Part shown: positions 44,250-52,275 of the stretch, piece after piece | Layout: each line of letters opens with the position of its first letter | How positions within the stretch are numbered: the stretch's first letter is position 1 | Assembly: GCA_018241995.1 (NCBI GenBank) | Contig: JAFECT010000003.1 | Location: forward strand, 372,001 to 436,000 | Reading direction: 5' to 3' | DNA: 64,000 nt | Source: Pseudomonadota bacterium | Lineage (GTDB): Bacteria; Pseudomonadota; Alphaproteobacteria; Caulobacterales; Caulobacteraceae | The notes under the pieces: model-generated | What the model saw: the letters and a program-made list of their open reading frames with translations, nothing else | Told to the model about the DNA's origin: nothing | The model's database searches: none | Made by a program: the position numbers and the translations under genes

Positions 44250-44600
44250 CTATTCGTCCGGCCAATGGGTCGAGGCGGTCTCGAACAGCTGCGGCTGGCA
44301 CTCGGCCAGGGCCATGACCGGGGTCATGACCCCGCGCATGCGCGGATCGTCGGTCATCGCGCGCCAAGCCTCGACGCTTTCCCACTCGGCGTAGTTCGCC
44401 ACCGTGCGTCCGTCGATGCCCTTGTGGAACGTGGCGCAGACAAAGCCGCGCATATGCCGGGTCACGGTGTCGGTCGCGTGTTCCAGCAGGCGCAGAACCT
44501 CGTCCTGCTTGCCGGGCACGGCCTTGTAGACATTGATCAGGGTGACGGTGGGCCGCGTCGTCACGGGTACGGGCGGCGCGAACTGCAGGTTGGAACGCAT
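44250..44600 (-). CDS. Antibiotic biosynthesis monooxygenase-like (ABM) protein
   Basis: 116 residues. After a 20-residue N-terminal tail, VTLINVYKAVPGKQDEVLRL opens a ferredoxin-like ABM domain, with FVCATFHKGIDGRTVANYAE and EWESVEAWRAM later. Proteins of this fold form dimers and include quinone monooxygenases and heme-degrading enzymes. No cofactor residue can be assigned. It faces the amidotransferase convergently with only a few bases between. Confidence 0.78.
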   Translation of the reverse strand: MRSNLQFAPPVPVTTRPTVTLINVYKAVPGKQDEVLRLLEHATDTVTRHMRGFVCATFHKGIDGRTVANYAEWESVEAWRAMTDDPRMRGVMTPVMALAECQPQLFETASTHWPDE

Positions 44601-44648
44601 GGGGTCACTTTAAGCGAGTCGGCGTTAGCGTGTCCTTAGCTCGTGGCG

Positions 44649-45128
44649 TTAATGCGGCTCGCGCGATAGGCGACCAAACGCCTCGGCCAGTACCTGGACC
44701 ATGTCGGCCGGTAGTCGGTTCCCGAATCGCGCCTGGATCGCCTCTGCGTAGGAGGGCCACATGGCCTGGCGCAGGGTCCGGCCCTCGGCGGTGATCGCCA
44801 CCATTGCGCCTCGCGCGTCGTCCTCGCATGGCTCTCGCCGCACCAGCCCCTCCGCCTCCAGCCGGTCGAGCAGGCGCGAGAGGTTGTAGCGCGCCACCAA
44901 CAGCCGCTCGGCCAGGTCCCGTTGGCGTAGCCGCCCGTCCTTGCGCAGGCTTAACTCCAGCAGCACGTCGTACCATTCGAGCGGCGGAAAGCCCCGCTTC
45001 TTCAAATCGTTCTGCACCTCGGCCAGCAGGGCCTGGGGCACGCGCAAGAGGCCGATCCAAGCGGCCTGGAGGGCGGGGTCGAGTTTTTTCACGGTTGTTG
45101 CACTTGCATCGATATCCACGACGCCCAT
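44649..45128 (-). CDS. MarR-family transcriptional regulator
   Basis: 159 residues from ATG 45126-45128. Winged helix: RQRDLAERLLVARYNLSRLL, then EAEGLVRREPCEDDARGAMV as the wing. The start could instead be GTG at 45090-45092, which would place both GTTGCACTTGCA motifs outside the coding region. The gene is divergent from the rhodanese gene, and the palindrome between them is a natural operator. Likely an autoregulated repressor; inducer unknown. Confidence 0.87.
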   Translation of the reverse strand: MGVVDIDASATTVKKLDPALQAAWIGLLRVPQALLAEVQNDLKKRGFPPLEWYDVLLELSLRKDGRLRQRDLAERLLVARYNLSRLLDRLEAEGLVRREPCEDDARGAMVAITAEGRTLRQAMWPSYAEAIQARFGNRLPADMVQVLAEAFGRLSREPH

Positions 45129-45146
45129 TTACGTTGCACTTGCAAC
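45097..45146. promoter_or_regulatory. Probable MarR operator pair
   Basis: The 12-mer GTTGCACTTGCA occurs twice, at 45097-45108 and 45133-45144, 36 bases apart. The second copy extends to a near-perfect palindrome, GTTGCA-CT-TGCAAC (45133-45146), in the gap between marR and the rhodanese gene. Identical spacing in phase and AT-richer composition suggest a cooperative operator. The binding role is inferred from position. Confidence 0.6.
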
Positions 45147-45165
45147 AATAGCCTTGGAGGCTGCG

Positions 45166-45516
45166 ATGGTGAAGTCGATTGCGCGTGAGGCCCTGAAGGC
45201 CGAGCTGGACGCCGGGGCGCCGGTGACCCTGGTCGAAGCCTTGCCCGAAAAGTACTGGCTGCACGCCCATTTGCCGGGCGCCCTGCGGCTGAACCATGAC
45301 GAGGTGGAGGCGCGCGCGGCGGAGGTGCTGCCCGATCGCGAGGCGCGCCTGGTGGTCTATTGCGCCGGCGTCACCTGCGAGAATTCGCACAAGGCCGCCG
45401 CCGCCCTGGAGGCGCTCGGCTATCGCGACGTCAGCGTCTATGCCGAGGGCAAGCAGGACTGGATCGACGCCGGCCTGCCCGTCGAAGGCGAGGCGCGCTT
45501 CGCCGCAGCGGGCTGA
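45166..45516 (+). CDS. Rhodanese-domain protein
   Basis: 116 residues from ATG 45166 (TTGGAGG upstream). Single rhodanese domain with the active-site loop VVYCAGVTCENSHKAA; two Cys are present and the first, in VYCAGVTCENSHKAA, is the expected persulfide-forming residue. The sequence EALPEKYWLHAHLPGALRL is typical of single-domain sulfurtransferases. It may transfer sulfane sulfur or act in cyanide/thiosulfate detoxification under the divergent MarR regulator. Confidence 0.88.
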   Translation: MVKSIAREALKAELDAGAPVTLVEALPEKYWLHAHLPGALRLNHDEVEARAAEVLPDREARLVVYCAGVTCENSHKAAAALEALGYRDVSVYAEGKQDWIDAGLPVEGEARFAAAG

Positions 45517-45557
45517 GGTTGGCGGAACGCGCTGGGCTCCCCGGCGCCTTCTTCGCC

Positions 45558-46430
45558 CTAGGGCCACTTCACCTCGGGCGGCATCGACGACAGGATCGAT
45601 TCGACATTGCCGCCGGTCTTCAGCCCGAACAGGGTGCCGCGGTCGTAGAGCAGGTTGAACTCGACGTAGCGGCCGCGCCGGATCAGCTGCTCCTCACGCT
45701 CGGCGTCGGTCCAGGTCTCGGCGGAGCGGCCGGCCGCGATCTCGGGATAGACGCCCAGGAAGGCCTCGCCCACATCGCGGGTGAAGGCGAAGTCACGGGC
45801 GAAATCGCCGGAGTTGTGATGGTCGTAGAAGATGCCGCCGATGCCGCGCGGTTCGTTGCGGTGCGGCAGGAAGAAGTACTCGTCGCACCAGGCCTTGTAT
45901 TTCGCGTGCCAGGCCGGGTCGTGCCGGTCGCAGGCGTCCTTGAAGGCGGCGTGGAAGCGGATCGCGTCCGGAAACGCTTGATTTCGCTGGTAATCCAGAA
46001 CCGGCGTCAGGTCGCCCCCGCCGCCGAACCAGCTCTGGGTGGTGGCGATGAAGCGGGTGTTGAAGTGGGCGGCGGGCACGCGCGGATTGCGCGGATGGGC
46101 GATCAGGCTGATCCCGGTTGCGAAGAAACGCGGATCCTCCGCCGCGCCCGGCACGGTCTTGGCGTAGTCGGCCGGAAACGACCCATGCACGGTCGAGACA
46201 TGCACGCCGACCTTCTCGAAGAACCGCCCGCGCAGCATGCCCATGGTCCCGCCGCCGCCCTCGGGCCGCGTCCAGGGGGTGAACTCGAACCTGGCGAGGG
46301 AGGAGCCGTAGAGCGCCTCGGGCGCCTCGGCCTCCAGGGCCTCGAAGGCCCCGCAGATACGGTCGCGCAGCGATTCGAACCAAGCCTGCGCCTGGGTCTT
46401 GCAATCTTCGATCGAGAGAGGGGCTGTCAT
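45558..46430 (-). CDS. hemF: Oxygen-dependent coproporphyrinogen III oxidase
   Basis: 290 residues from ATG 46428-46430 (an upstream in-frame Met would add 7 residues). HemF signatures: [21 protein letters not shown] central segment and [18 protein letters not shown]. It oxidises coproporphyrinogen III to protoporphyrinogen IX with O2. The substrate pocket residues Asp and Arg in DLTPV and the Asn/Arg of FNTRF are present. It lies 42 bases from the convergent rhodanese gene and 54 bases after trmL. Confidence 0.94.
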   Translation of the reverse strand: MTAPLSIEDCKTQAQAWFESLRDRICGAFEALEAEAPEALYGSSLARFEFTPWTRPEGGGGTMGMLRGRFFEKVGVHVSTVHGSFPADYAKTVPGAAEDPRFFATGISLIAHPRNPRVPAAHFNTRFIATTQSWFGGGGDLTPVLDYQRNQAFPDAIRFHAAFKDACDRHDPAWHAKYKAWCDEYFFLPHRNEPRGIGGIFYDHHNSGDFARDFAFTRDVGEAFLGVYPEIAAGRSAETWTDAEREEQLIRRGRYVEFNLLYDRGTLFGLKTGGNVESILSSMPPEVKWP

Positions 46431-46484
46431 CAGCACGGCGGTAAACCACACCAGGGAACGTCGCGGAAGCGCGGCGGGCTGGTT

Positions 46485-46946
46485 TCACCCCTTCGGCGAA
46501 GGCCAGGCGTTGATCTGGCGCAAGCCTTCGCCCAGCGCGATGGCGGCGGCGCTGACGACATTCAGCGAGCGCGTGCCGGGCGCCGTGGGGATCACCAGCC
46601 TGGCGTCGGCCGCGTTGTGCACCTCGTCGGGGACACCCGCGCTCTCGCGGCCCATGAGCAGGATATCGTCGCTGCGGAAAGAAAAGCTGTGGATGGGCTC
46701 CGCCCCTCGGGTGGTCATCAGCACCAGCCGCCCCGGCGCCCGCTCGGCCTCGAATCGCATCCACGAATCATGGCGCGTCACCTCGCAGGCCTCGGCGTAG
46801 TCCATGGCCGCGCGGCGCAGGGTTCTGTCCGAAAGCGGAAAGCCGCAGGGCTCGATCACGTCCAGTCCGACCCCAAGGCAGGCGGCTAATCGTATGGCCC
46901 CGCCGAGGTTTTGCGGAATGTCCGGTTGAAAAAGGGCGAGACGCAT
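46485..46946 (-). CDS. trmL: tRNA (cytidine/uridine-34-2'-O)-methyltransferase TrmL
   Basis: 153 residues of the SPOUT fold. MRLALFQPDIPQNLGGAIRL at the N-terminus, LMGRESAGVPDEVHNAADAR and VIPTAPGTRSLNVVSAAAIA as the trefoil-knot SAM site. It adds the 2'-O-methyl group at the wobble base of tRNA-Leu. Length is normal for TrmL (about 155). It lies on the same strand as hemF, separated by about 54 bases. Confidence 0.93.
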   Translation of the reverse strand: MRLALFQPDIPQNLGGAIRLAACLGVGLDVIEPCGFPLSDRTLRRAAMDYAEACEVTRHDSWMRFEAERAPGRLVLMTTRGAEPIHSFSFRSDDILLMGRESAGVPDEVHNAADARLVIPTAPGTRSLNVVSAAAIALGEGLRQINAWPSPKG

Positions 46947-47123
46947 TCTAAGGCGAACCGCGACGCGTGACCGGGGGGCCGGTGCGCGCCGTCCTGGGGC
47001 TGGATGGACGGCTGGGCGACCTCGTCGCTCGACCGGGCCCGCGCCTCGGGCCGACGTCTTGAATTAGTGACGACGCCGCGCTTCGCCTAGGGCTGAGCGG
47101 GCGGTCAGGAAAAGGGTGACCAA

Positions 47124-47666
47124 GTGGCCGAAGAGGTCGTGAACGCGCATGCCGGAGGCGACGAGCACTCCCGGCGCGATTTCATCCACATCGCGGCGGG
47201 CGCCGCGGCGGTGGGCGGCGCGGCCTTGGCCGCCTGGCCGCTGATCGATCAGATGAGCCCGGCGGCCGACACCCTCGCGCTCGCCTCCATCGAGTTCGAC
47301 CTGTCGAAGGTCACCGAGGGCCAGCAGGTGGTGGTGAAGTTCCGCGGCAAGCCGCTGTTCGTCCGCTACCGCACGCCCAAGGAAATCGCCGAGGCCAAGG
47401 CCGCCGATCACGCGGACCTGAAGGACCCGGAACCCGACTCCGCACGGGTCAAGGCCGGCCACGAGCAGTACCTGATCCTGATCGGCTCCTGCACGCACCT
47501 GGGCTGCGTGCCGACCTTCGGGGCGGGCGAGTACGGCGGCTGGTTCTGCCCCTGCCACGGCTCGCAGTACGACACCTCCGGCCGCATCCGCAAAGGACCG
47601 GCGCCGAAGAACCTGGTGGTGCCCGACTACACCTACCTGTCCGCCACCAAGGTCAAGGTCGGCTGA
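47124..47666 (+). CDS. petA: Ubiquinol-cytochrome c reductase Rieske iron-sulfur subunit
   Basis: 180 residues, GTG start. A twin-arginine-like N-terminus (HSRRDFIHIAAGAAAVGGAA) is followed by one membrane helix. The Rieske motifs are CTHLGCVP and CPCHGSQYD, giving two Cys/His pairs and a disulfide. It carries electrons from quinol at the Qo site to cytochrome c1. First gene of petABC; the intergenic space to the convergent or upstream genes is 177 bases and holds nothing I recognise. Confidence 0.96.
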   Translation: MAEEVVNAHAGGDEHSRRDFIHIAAGAAAVGGAALAAWPLIDQMSPAADTLALASIEFDLSKVTEGQQVVVKFRGKPLFVRYRTPKEIAEAKAADHADLKDPEPDSARVKAGHEQYLILIGSCTHLGCVPTFGAGEYGGWFCPCHGSQYDTSGRIRKGPAPKNLVVPDYTYLSATKVKVG

Positions 47667-47682
47667 GGATTAAGCGAAGATC

Positions 47683-48978
47683 ATGAGCGATCACGAATCC
47701 ACTTACGTCCCCAAGACCGGCATCGAGCGTTGGCTCGACGAGCGTCTTCCGATCATCCGCTTCGGGGTGGACTACGCCACCATCCCGACGCCGCGTAACC
47801 TGAACTACTGGTGGACCTTCGGCGGCATCCTGGCCCTGTGCCTGGTGATCCAGATCGTCACCGGCATCGTGCTGGCCATGCACTACACCGCCAGCGCCGA
47901 CCATGCCTTCGACTCGGTCGAGCGCATCATGCGCGACGTGAACTGGGGCTGGGCGATCCGCTATGTGCACGCCAACGGCGCCTCGATGTTCTTCCTGGCC
48001 GTCTACATCCACATGGCGCGGGGCCTCTACTACGGCTCCTACAAGGCGCCGCGCGAGATGATCTGGCTGCTCGGCTGCGTGATCTTCCTTCTGATGATGA
48101 TGACGGCGTTCATGGGCTACGTGCTGCCCTGGGGCCAGATGTCGTTCCACGGCGCGGTGGTGATCACCAACCTCCTGGGCGCCATCCCCGTCGTCGGCCC
48201 GGGCATCCTGACCTGGATCCAGGGCGGCTTCGCGGTGGACGAGCCCACGCTGAAGCGTTTCTTCTCGCTGCACTACCTGCTGCCGTTCGTGATCTTCGGC
48301 GTGGTGTTCCTGCACCTGTGGGCGCTGCACCAGTCGAGCCAGAACAACCCGGTGGGCGTGCTGATCCCCAAAGAGCGCCGCAAGCAGGACACCCTGCCGT
48401 TCCACCCCTACTTCACGGTCAAGGACGGCTTTGCGCTGGTGCTGTTCCTGATGCTGTTCTCGGTCTTCGTGTTCTTCATGCCGAACGCGCTGGGCCACGC
48501 GGACAACTACATCCCCGCCAACCCGCTGCAGACCCCGCCGCACATCGTGCCGGAGTGGTACCTCTTGCCCTTCTACGCGATGCTGCGCGGCATCCCGGAC
48601 AAGTTCGGCGGCGTGGTGGTGATGTTCGCCTCGATCGGCCTGCTGTTCGCCCTGCCTTGGCTGGACACGTCGAAGGTGCGCTCCATGCGCTTCCGCCCGG
48701 CGATGCGCTGGTTCTTCATCATCCTGTTGGTGGTCTACTTCTTCCTGGGATGGTGCGGCGCGCACCTGCCCGACGAGCCGGTGATCCCGGGCGTCGACGG
48801 GCCGGACCTGTTCGACGGCAACCTCAACAGCTACCTGTGGCTGACCCGCTTCCTGACCGCCTACTACTTCGGCTACTTCCTCGTGATCACGCCGTGGATG
48901 GGTCTGCGCGAAACGCCGCTGCCGGTGCCGGAGTACGTCTCCTCGCCGGTCCTCTCTCACGACGAAAAGAACGGTTGA
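47683..48978 (+). CDS. petB: Cytochrome b subunit of the bc1 complex
   Basis: 431 residues with eight predicted membrane helices. The bL/bH heme histidines are in the paired helices around [20 protein letters not shown] and [14 protein letters not shown]. The Qo site signature [13 protein letters not shown] is intact. It catalyses the Q cycle in the inner membrane. It starts 16 bases after petA and is followed by petC after 5 bases. Confidence 0.96.
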   Translation: MSDHESTYVPKTGIERWLDERLPIIRFGVDYATIPTPRNLNYWWTFGGILALCLVIQIVTGIVLAMHYTASADHAFDSVERIMRDVNWGWAIRYVHANGASMFFLAVYIHMARGLYYGSYKAPREMIWLLGCVIFLLMMMTAFMGYVLPWGQMSFHGAVVITNLLGAIPVVGPGILTWIQGGFAVDEPTLKRFFSLHYLLPFVIFGVVFLHLWALHQSSQNNPVGVLIPKERRKQDTLPFHPYFTVKDGFALVLFLMLFSVFVFFMPNALGHADNYIPANPLQTPPHIVPEWYLLPFYAMLRGIPDKFGGVVVMFASIGLLFALPWLDTSKVRSMRFRPAMRWFFIILLVVYFFLGWCGAHLPDEPVIPGVDGPDLFDGNLNSYLWLTRFLTAYYFGYFLVITPWMGLRETPLPVPEYVSSPVLSHDEKNG

Positions 48979-48983
48979 GCCCG

Positions 48984-49868
48984 ATGAAGCTCGATTTCAG
49001 AAAGAGCCTCGCCGCCGCCGCCGTGATGGCGGGTCTGGCCCTCGCGGCCGCGCCGGCCTTCGCCGCCCGCACGGCCGAGGAGCCGACCGGCCCCGCCAAG
49101 GGCGTGCGTCCGGTCTCCGGCGAGTTCACCTTCGAGGGTCCGCGCGGCCAATTCGATCGTGGCCAGCTGCAGCGCGGCTACAAGGTCTACAAGGAGGTCT
49201 GTTCGGCCTGCCACTCGATGAGCCTGGTTCACTTCCGTGACCTGGGCGCGCCGGGCGGTCCGTTCTACGACCCGAAGTACAAGAACCCGAACGACAACCC
49301 CGTTGTGAAAGCCCTGGCCGCCGACGTGCAGGTCGCGGACATCGACACCACCACGGGCGATCCGATCAAGCGCAAGGGCACCCCGGCCGACGCCTTCCCG
49401 TCGCCGTTCCCCAACGCCATCGCCGCGGCCGCTTCGAATGGGGGCGCCACGCCTCCGGACCAGTCGACCCTGGCCAAGGCGCGCGAGGGCGGGGCCCGCT
49501 ACATCTACTCCCTGCTGATGGGCTACCGCGAACCGCCGGCCGGCCTGAAGGTCGGCCCCGGCCAGCACTACAATCCGTGGTTCCCGGGCGACGTCGGCTC
49601 CTACTGGACCGGCAAGGGCCCGGTGCCCAAGGGCGGCTTCATCGCCATGGCCCCGCCGCTGGCCGACAATCGCGTCACCTACGACGACCACACCAAAGCC
49701 ACCGTGGCGCAGGAAGCCGCTGACGTGGCCGCGTTCCTGGAGTGGGCCTCCGATCCGCACGCCGAGCAGCGCAAGCAGACGGGCTGGGCGGTGATGCTCT
49801 ACCTCGCCATCCTGGCCGCGCTGACCTACGCGTCGTACCGTGCGATCTGGAAGAACGTCAGCCACTAG
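48984..49868 (+). CDS. petC: Cytochrome c1
   Basis: 294 residues from ATG 48984. Signal peptide about 1-28 (ending AFAAR). Heme c motif CSACH (73-77), Met ligand region later, and a C-terminal membrane anchor (about 270-288, WAVMLYLAILAALTYASYRA). It accepts electrons from the Rieske centre and passes them to soluble cytochrome c. Last gene of the petABC operon, followed by a strong terminator. Confidence 0.95.
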   Translation: MKLDFRKSLAAAAVMAGLALAAAPAFAARTAEEPTGPAKGVRPVSGEFTFEGPRGQFDRGQLQRGYKVYKEVCSACHSMSLVHFRDLGAPGGPFYDPKYKNPNDNPVVKALAADVQVADIDTTTGDPIKRKGTPADAFPSPFPNAIAAAASNGGATPPDQSTLAKAREGGARYIYSLLMGYREPPAGLKVGPGQHYNPWFPGDVGSYWTGKGPVPKGGFIAMAPPLADNRVTYDDHTKATVAQEAADVAAFLEWASDPHAEQRKQTGWAVMLYLAILAALTYASYRAIWKNVSH

Positions 49869-49894
49869 GGCCTGACACGAACTTGACTTTCGGG

Positions 49895-49930
49895 GCCCGC
49901 AGGTCGAACCGCCTGCGGGCTCTTTCTATT
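49895..49930 (+). terminator. Intrinsic terminator after petC
   Basis: GCCCGCAGG (49895-49903) pairs perfectly with CCTGCGGGC (49912-49920), 8-base loop, followed by TCTTTCTATT. It lies 27 bases after the petC stop and before mtnP, so it ends the petABC transcript. The next gene's promoter must lie in or after this segment. Confidence 0.85.
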
Positions 49931-49946
49931 CGAGGACGAAGCATCG

Positions 49947-50846
49947 ATGGCCGACCGCGGCGGGATCTGGAAGCTGGGCGTGCTCGGCGGCTCGGGCGTC
50001 TATGAGATCGAGGGCCTGCAGAACCGGCGCTGGGTCAAGGTCGAGACGCCCTGGGGCGACCCCTCCGACGAGCTGCTGTGCGGCGACATCGACGGGGTTG
50101 AGCTGGTGTTCCTGCCTCGCCACGGCCGCGGCCATCGCCAGACGCCCACCAGCGTGAACGCCCGCGCCAACATCGACGCCCTGAAGCGGCTGGGCTGCAC
50201 CGACATTCTGGCCCTGTCGGCGGTGGGGAGCCTGCGCGACGAGCTGCCGCCCGGGACCTTCGTCATCGTCGACCAGTACGTCGACCGCACCTTCGCCCGC
50301 GAGAAGACCTTCTTCGGGCCTGGCCTGGTCGCCCACGTCTCGATGGCCCATCCGGTGTGCGGCCGCCTGGCCGGCATGGCTGCCGAAGCGGCACGCGAGG
50401 CGGGCGCGACCGTGGTCGAGGGCGGCACGCTGCTCGTCATGGAAGGCCCGCAGTTCTCCACCAAGGCCGAGAGCGAGCTCTATCGGCAGTGGGGCTGCCA
50501 CGTCATCGGCATGACCGCCATGCCCGAAGCCAAGTTGGCCCGCGAGGCGGAGCTCCCTTACGCCTCGGTCTGCATGGTCACCGACTATGACGGCTGGCAT
50601 CCCGAGCATGACGCGGTGGAGGTCGACCAGGTGGTCCGCGTGATGCAGGCCAACGCCGCGCGCGCCCGCGATCTCGTGGCCCGGTTCGCGGGCCGCCTGA
50701 CCGGCAAGCGCGAGCCCTCGCCCATCGACACCTGCCTGGACGTGGCCATCATGACCGCGCCCTCGGCCCGCGATCCGGAGCTGATGAAGAAGCTCGACGC
50801 CGTGGCCGGGCGGGTCCTGGGCGTCGAAATGCGCGCCGCCGGTTGA
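49947..50846 (+). CDS. mtnP: S-methyl-5'-thioadenosine phosphorylase
   Basis: 299 residues. LGVLGGSGVYEIEGL at the N-terminus, PRHGRGHRQTPTSVNARANI, GGTLLVMEGPQFSTKAES and MTAMPEAKLAREAELPYASV are the classic PNP/MTAP signatures. It cleaves methylthioadenosine to adenine and methylthioribose-1-phosphate, recycling sulfur and feeding adenine to apt, which is encoded close by. A purine nucleoside phosphorylase role is the main alternative. Confidence 0.93.
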   Translation: MADRGGIWKLGVLGGSGVYEIEGLQNRRWVKVETPWGDPSDELLCGDIDGVELVFLPRHGRGHRQTPTSVNARANIDALKRLGCTDILALSAVGSLRDELPPGTFVIVDQYVDRTFAREKTFFGPGLVAHVSMAHPVCGRLAGMAAEAAREAGATVVEGGTLLVMEGPQFSTKAESELYRQWGCHVIGMTAMPEAKLAREAELPYASVCMVTDYDGWHPEHDAVEVDQVVRVMQANAARARDLVARFAGRLTGKREPSPIDTCLDVAIMTAPSARDPELMKKLDAVAGRVLGVEMRAAG

Positions 50847-50923
50847 ACCCGGCTCGCTGGGTTCGCGTCTCCAGTCCCATGACAAGCATGGCGGCGGGGA
50901 AGGGGACCCCCTATCATCGGGGC

Positions 50924-51127
50924 ATGGAAACTCAGGCCGAAATCCGGGAACGGTGGACCTATCTTCGCGATCTGCTGATCAGCCAGCTTGAACGGTTCGA
51001 GAGCGGCGCCATGCAGATCCACGCCGCCGGCCTGGACGTGAGCCCGGACGCCATCGTCATGCTGAAACGGCACATCAAAGAATTTGATGAGCTGATCTCT
51101 CACAGCCTGAGGCGAGACGACGCCTAA
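50924..51127 (+). CDS. Small helical protein, 67 residues
   Basis: 67 residues from ATG 50924. It is charged and predicted wholly helical (RERWTYLRDLLISQLERFES, then MLKRHIKEFDELISH). No cysteine or membrane span. Its size and composition fit small alphaproteobacterial adaptor-like proteins, but I cannot name a family. It lies between mtnP and the small membrane protein. Confidence 0.55.
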   Translation: METQAEIRERWTYLRDLLISQLERFESGAMQIHAAGLDVSPDAIVMLKRHIKEFDELISHSLRRDDA

Positions 51128-51268
51128 AAGATCTTCGCCCAGTACAAGGGCGCCGATCAGCCGGTTCCGCTCCGACCGCTGCCAGGCGGCGAAAGGACAC
51201 TGAACTCGGCGCTAGGTCGCAGCCCCGGCTCGGACTATCCTCCAATTGTCTTCGCGGGGGAGGCGATC

Positions 51269-51661
51269 ATGGAAATCTTGCGTTCGATCGGTGCGGTCGT
51301 GGCCGGCTATGCCGTGATGGTCGTGCTGGTGATGGTGAGTTTCGCGGCTGGGGCCAGGTTCTTCCGTATGGCGCCCACGCGCGCGGGCGGGGACGGCATG
51401 ACGCCGTCCAAGGGGTATCTGACCTTCAACCTGGTGTCGGGCCTCATCGCCGCCGTCGTCGGCGGCTGGGTCACCGGCTGCATCGCCCAGCGCAACATGA
51501 TGCTGCACGCCATCGCCCTGGCCCTGCTGGTCGCCGCCATGGGCGTGCTGAGCGCGCGCCGGCCCCAGCCGGGTCAGCCGGCCTGGTATCCCTGGGTGAT
51601 CACCCTGATCGGCCTCAGTGGGGCCCTGATCGGCGGCGAGCTCTGCGTCATCGGCCTGTGA
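51269..51661 (+). CDS. Four-helix membrane protein, unknown function
   Basis: 130 residues with four hydrophobic helices (about 5-27, 50-68, 74-92, 108-128). Starts MEILRSIGAVVAGYAVMVVL. A short polar loop (FRMAPTRAGGDGMTPSK) follows helix one. No catalytic or transporter motif. Ribosome binding GGGGGAGG upstream at 51257-51264. It may be a small integral membrane protein of the DUF-type; no functional claim. Confidence 0.6.
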   Translation: MEILRSIGAVVAGYAVMVVLVMVSFAAGARFFRMAPTRAGGDGMTPSKGYLTFNLVSGLIAAVVGGWVTGCIAQRNMMLHAIALALLVAAMGVLSARRPQPGQPAWYPWVITLIGLSGALIGGELCVIGL

Positions 51662-51733
51662 GGGCTTGCCAAAACGGCGCGCGTCCTTGAAAGCCGGGCC
51701 GCAATCCGCGGCAAGGCCGCTGACAGGGCGCCC

Positions 51734-52261
51734 ATGAACCTGAGAGACGCGATCCGCACCATCCCGGACTATCCCAAGCCCGGGATCATGTTCCGCGACA
51801 TCACCACCCTGCTCGGCGACGCACGGGCGTTCCGCCGGGCGGTGGACGAGCTGGTGCAGCCCTTCGCCGGGCGACGCATCGGCAAGGTGGTGGGCATCGA
51901 GGCCCGCGGCTTCATCCTGGGCGGGGCGGTGGCGCACCAGCTCTCCGCCGGCTTTGTGCCGCTGCGCAAGAAGGGCAAGCTGCCCCACGTCACCATCGAG
52001 ACCGAATACGCGCTCGAGTACGGCGTCGACACCATCCAGATGCACGCCGACGCGGTGCATGCGGGCGAGGAAGTCCTGCTGGTCGACGACCTGATCGCCA
52101 CCGGCGGCACGGCGGAAGCGGCGATCAAGCTGCTGCGCCAGGCGGGCGCCGAAGTGGTCGGCGCCGGCTTCATCATCGACCTGCCCGAACTCGGCGGCGC
52201 GGACCGCCTGCGCGCCCTCGGCGTGCCGATCTCGACCCTGGTGAGCTTCGAGGGGCACTGA
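51734..52261 (+). CDS. apt: Adenine phosphoribosyltransferase
   Basis: 175 residues. The PRPP-binding motif is [20 protein letters not shown], and [16 protein letters not shown] with RKKGKLPH are Apt-specific. N-terminal [20 protein letters not shown] is standard. It converts adenine plus PRPP to AMP, salvaging adenine such as that produced by MtnP 1.0 kb upstream. Length is normal for the family. Confidence 0.95.
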   Translation: MNLRDAIRTIPDYPKPGIMFRDITTLLGDARAFRRAVDELVQPFAGRRIGKVVGIEARGFILGGAVAHQLSAGFVPLRKKGKLPHVTIETEYALEYGVDTIQMHADAVHAGEEVLLVDDLIATGGTAEAAIKLLRQAGAEVVGAGFIIDLPELGGADRLRALGVPISTLVSFEGH

Positions 52262-52275
52262 GCTCCCGCGGGCCT

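Noticed and set aside
46947..47123. Possible gene or regulatory RNA between trmL and petA
   Set aside because: 177 bases with no ORF of sensible composition, no strong hairpin followed by a T-run, and no motif that I recognise.
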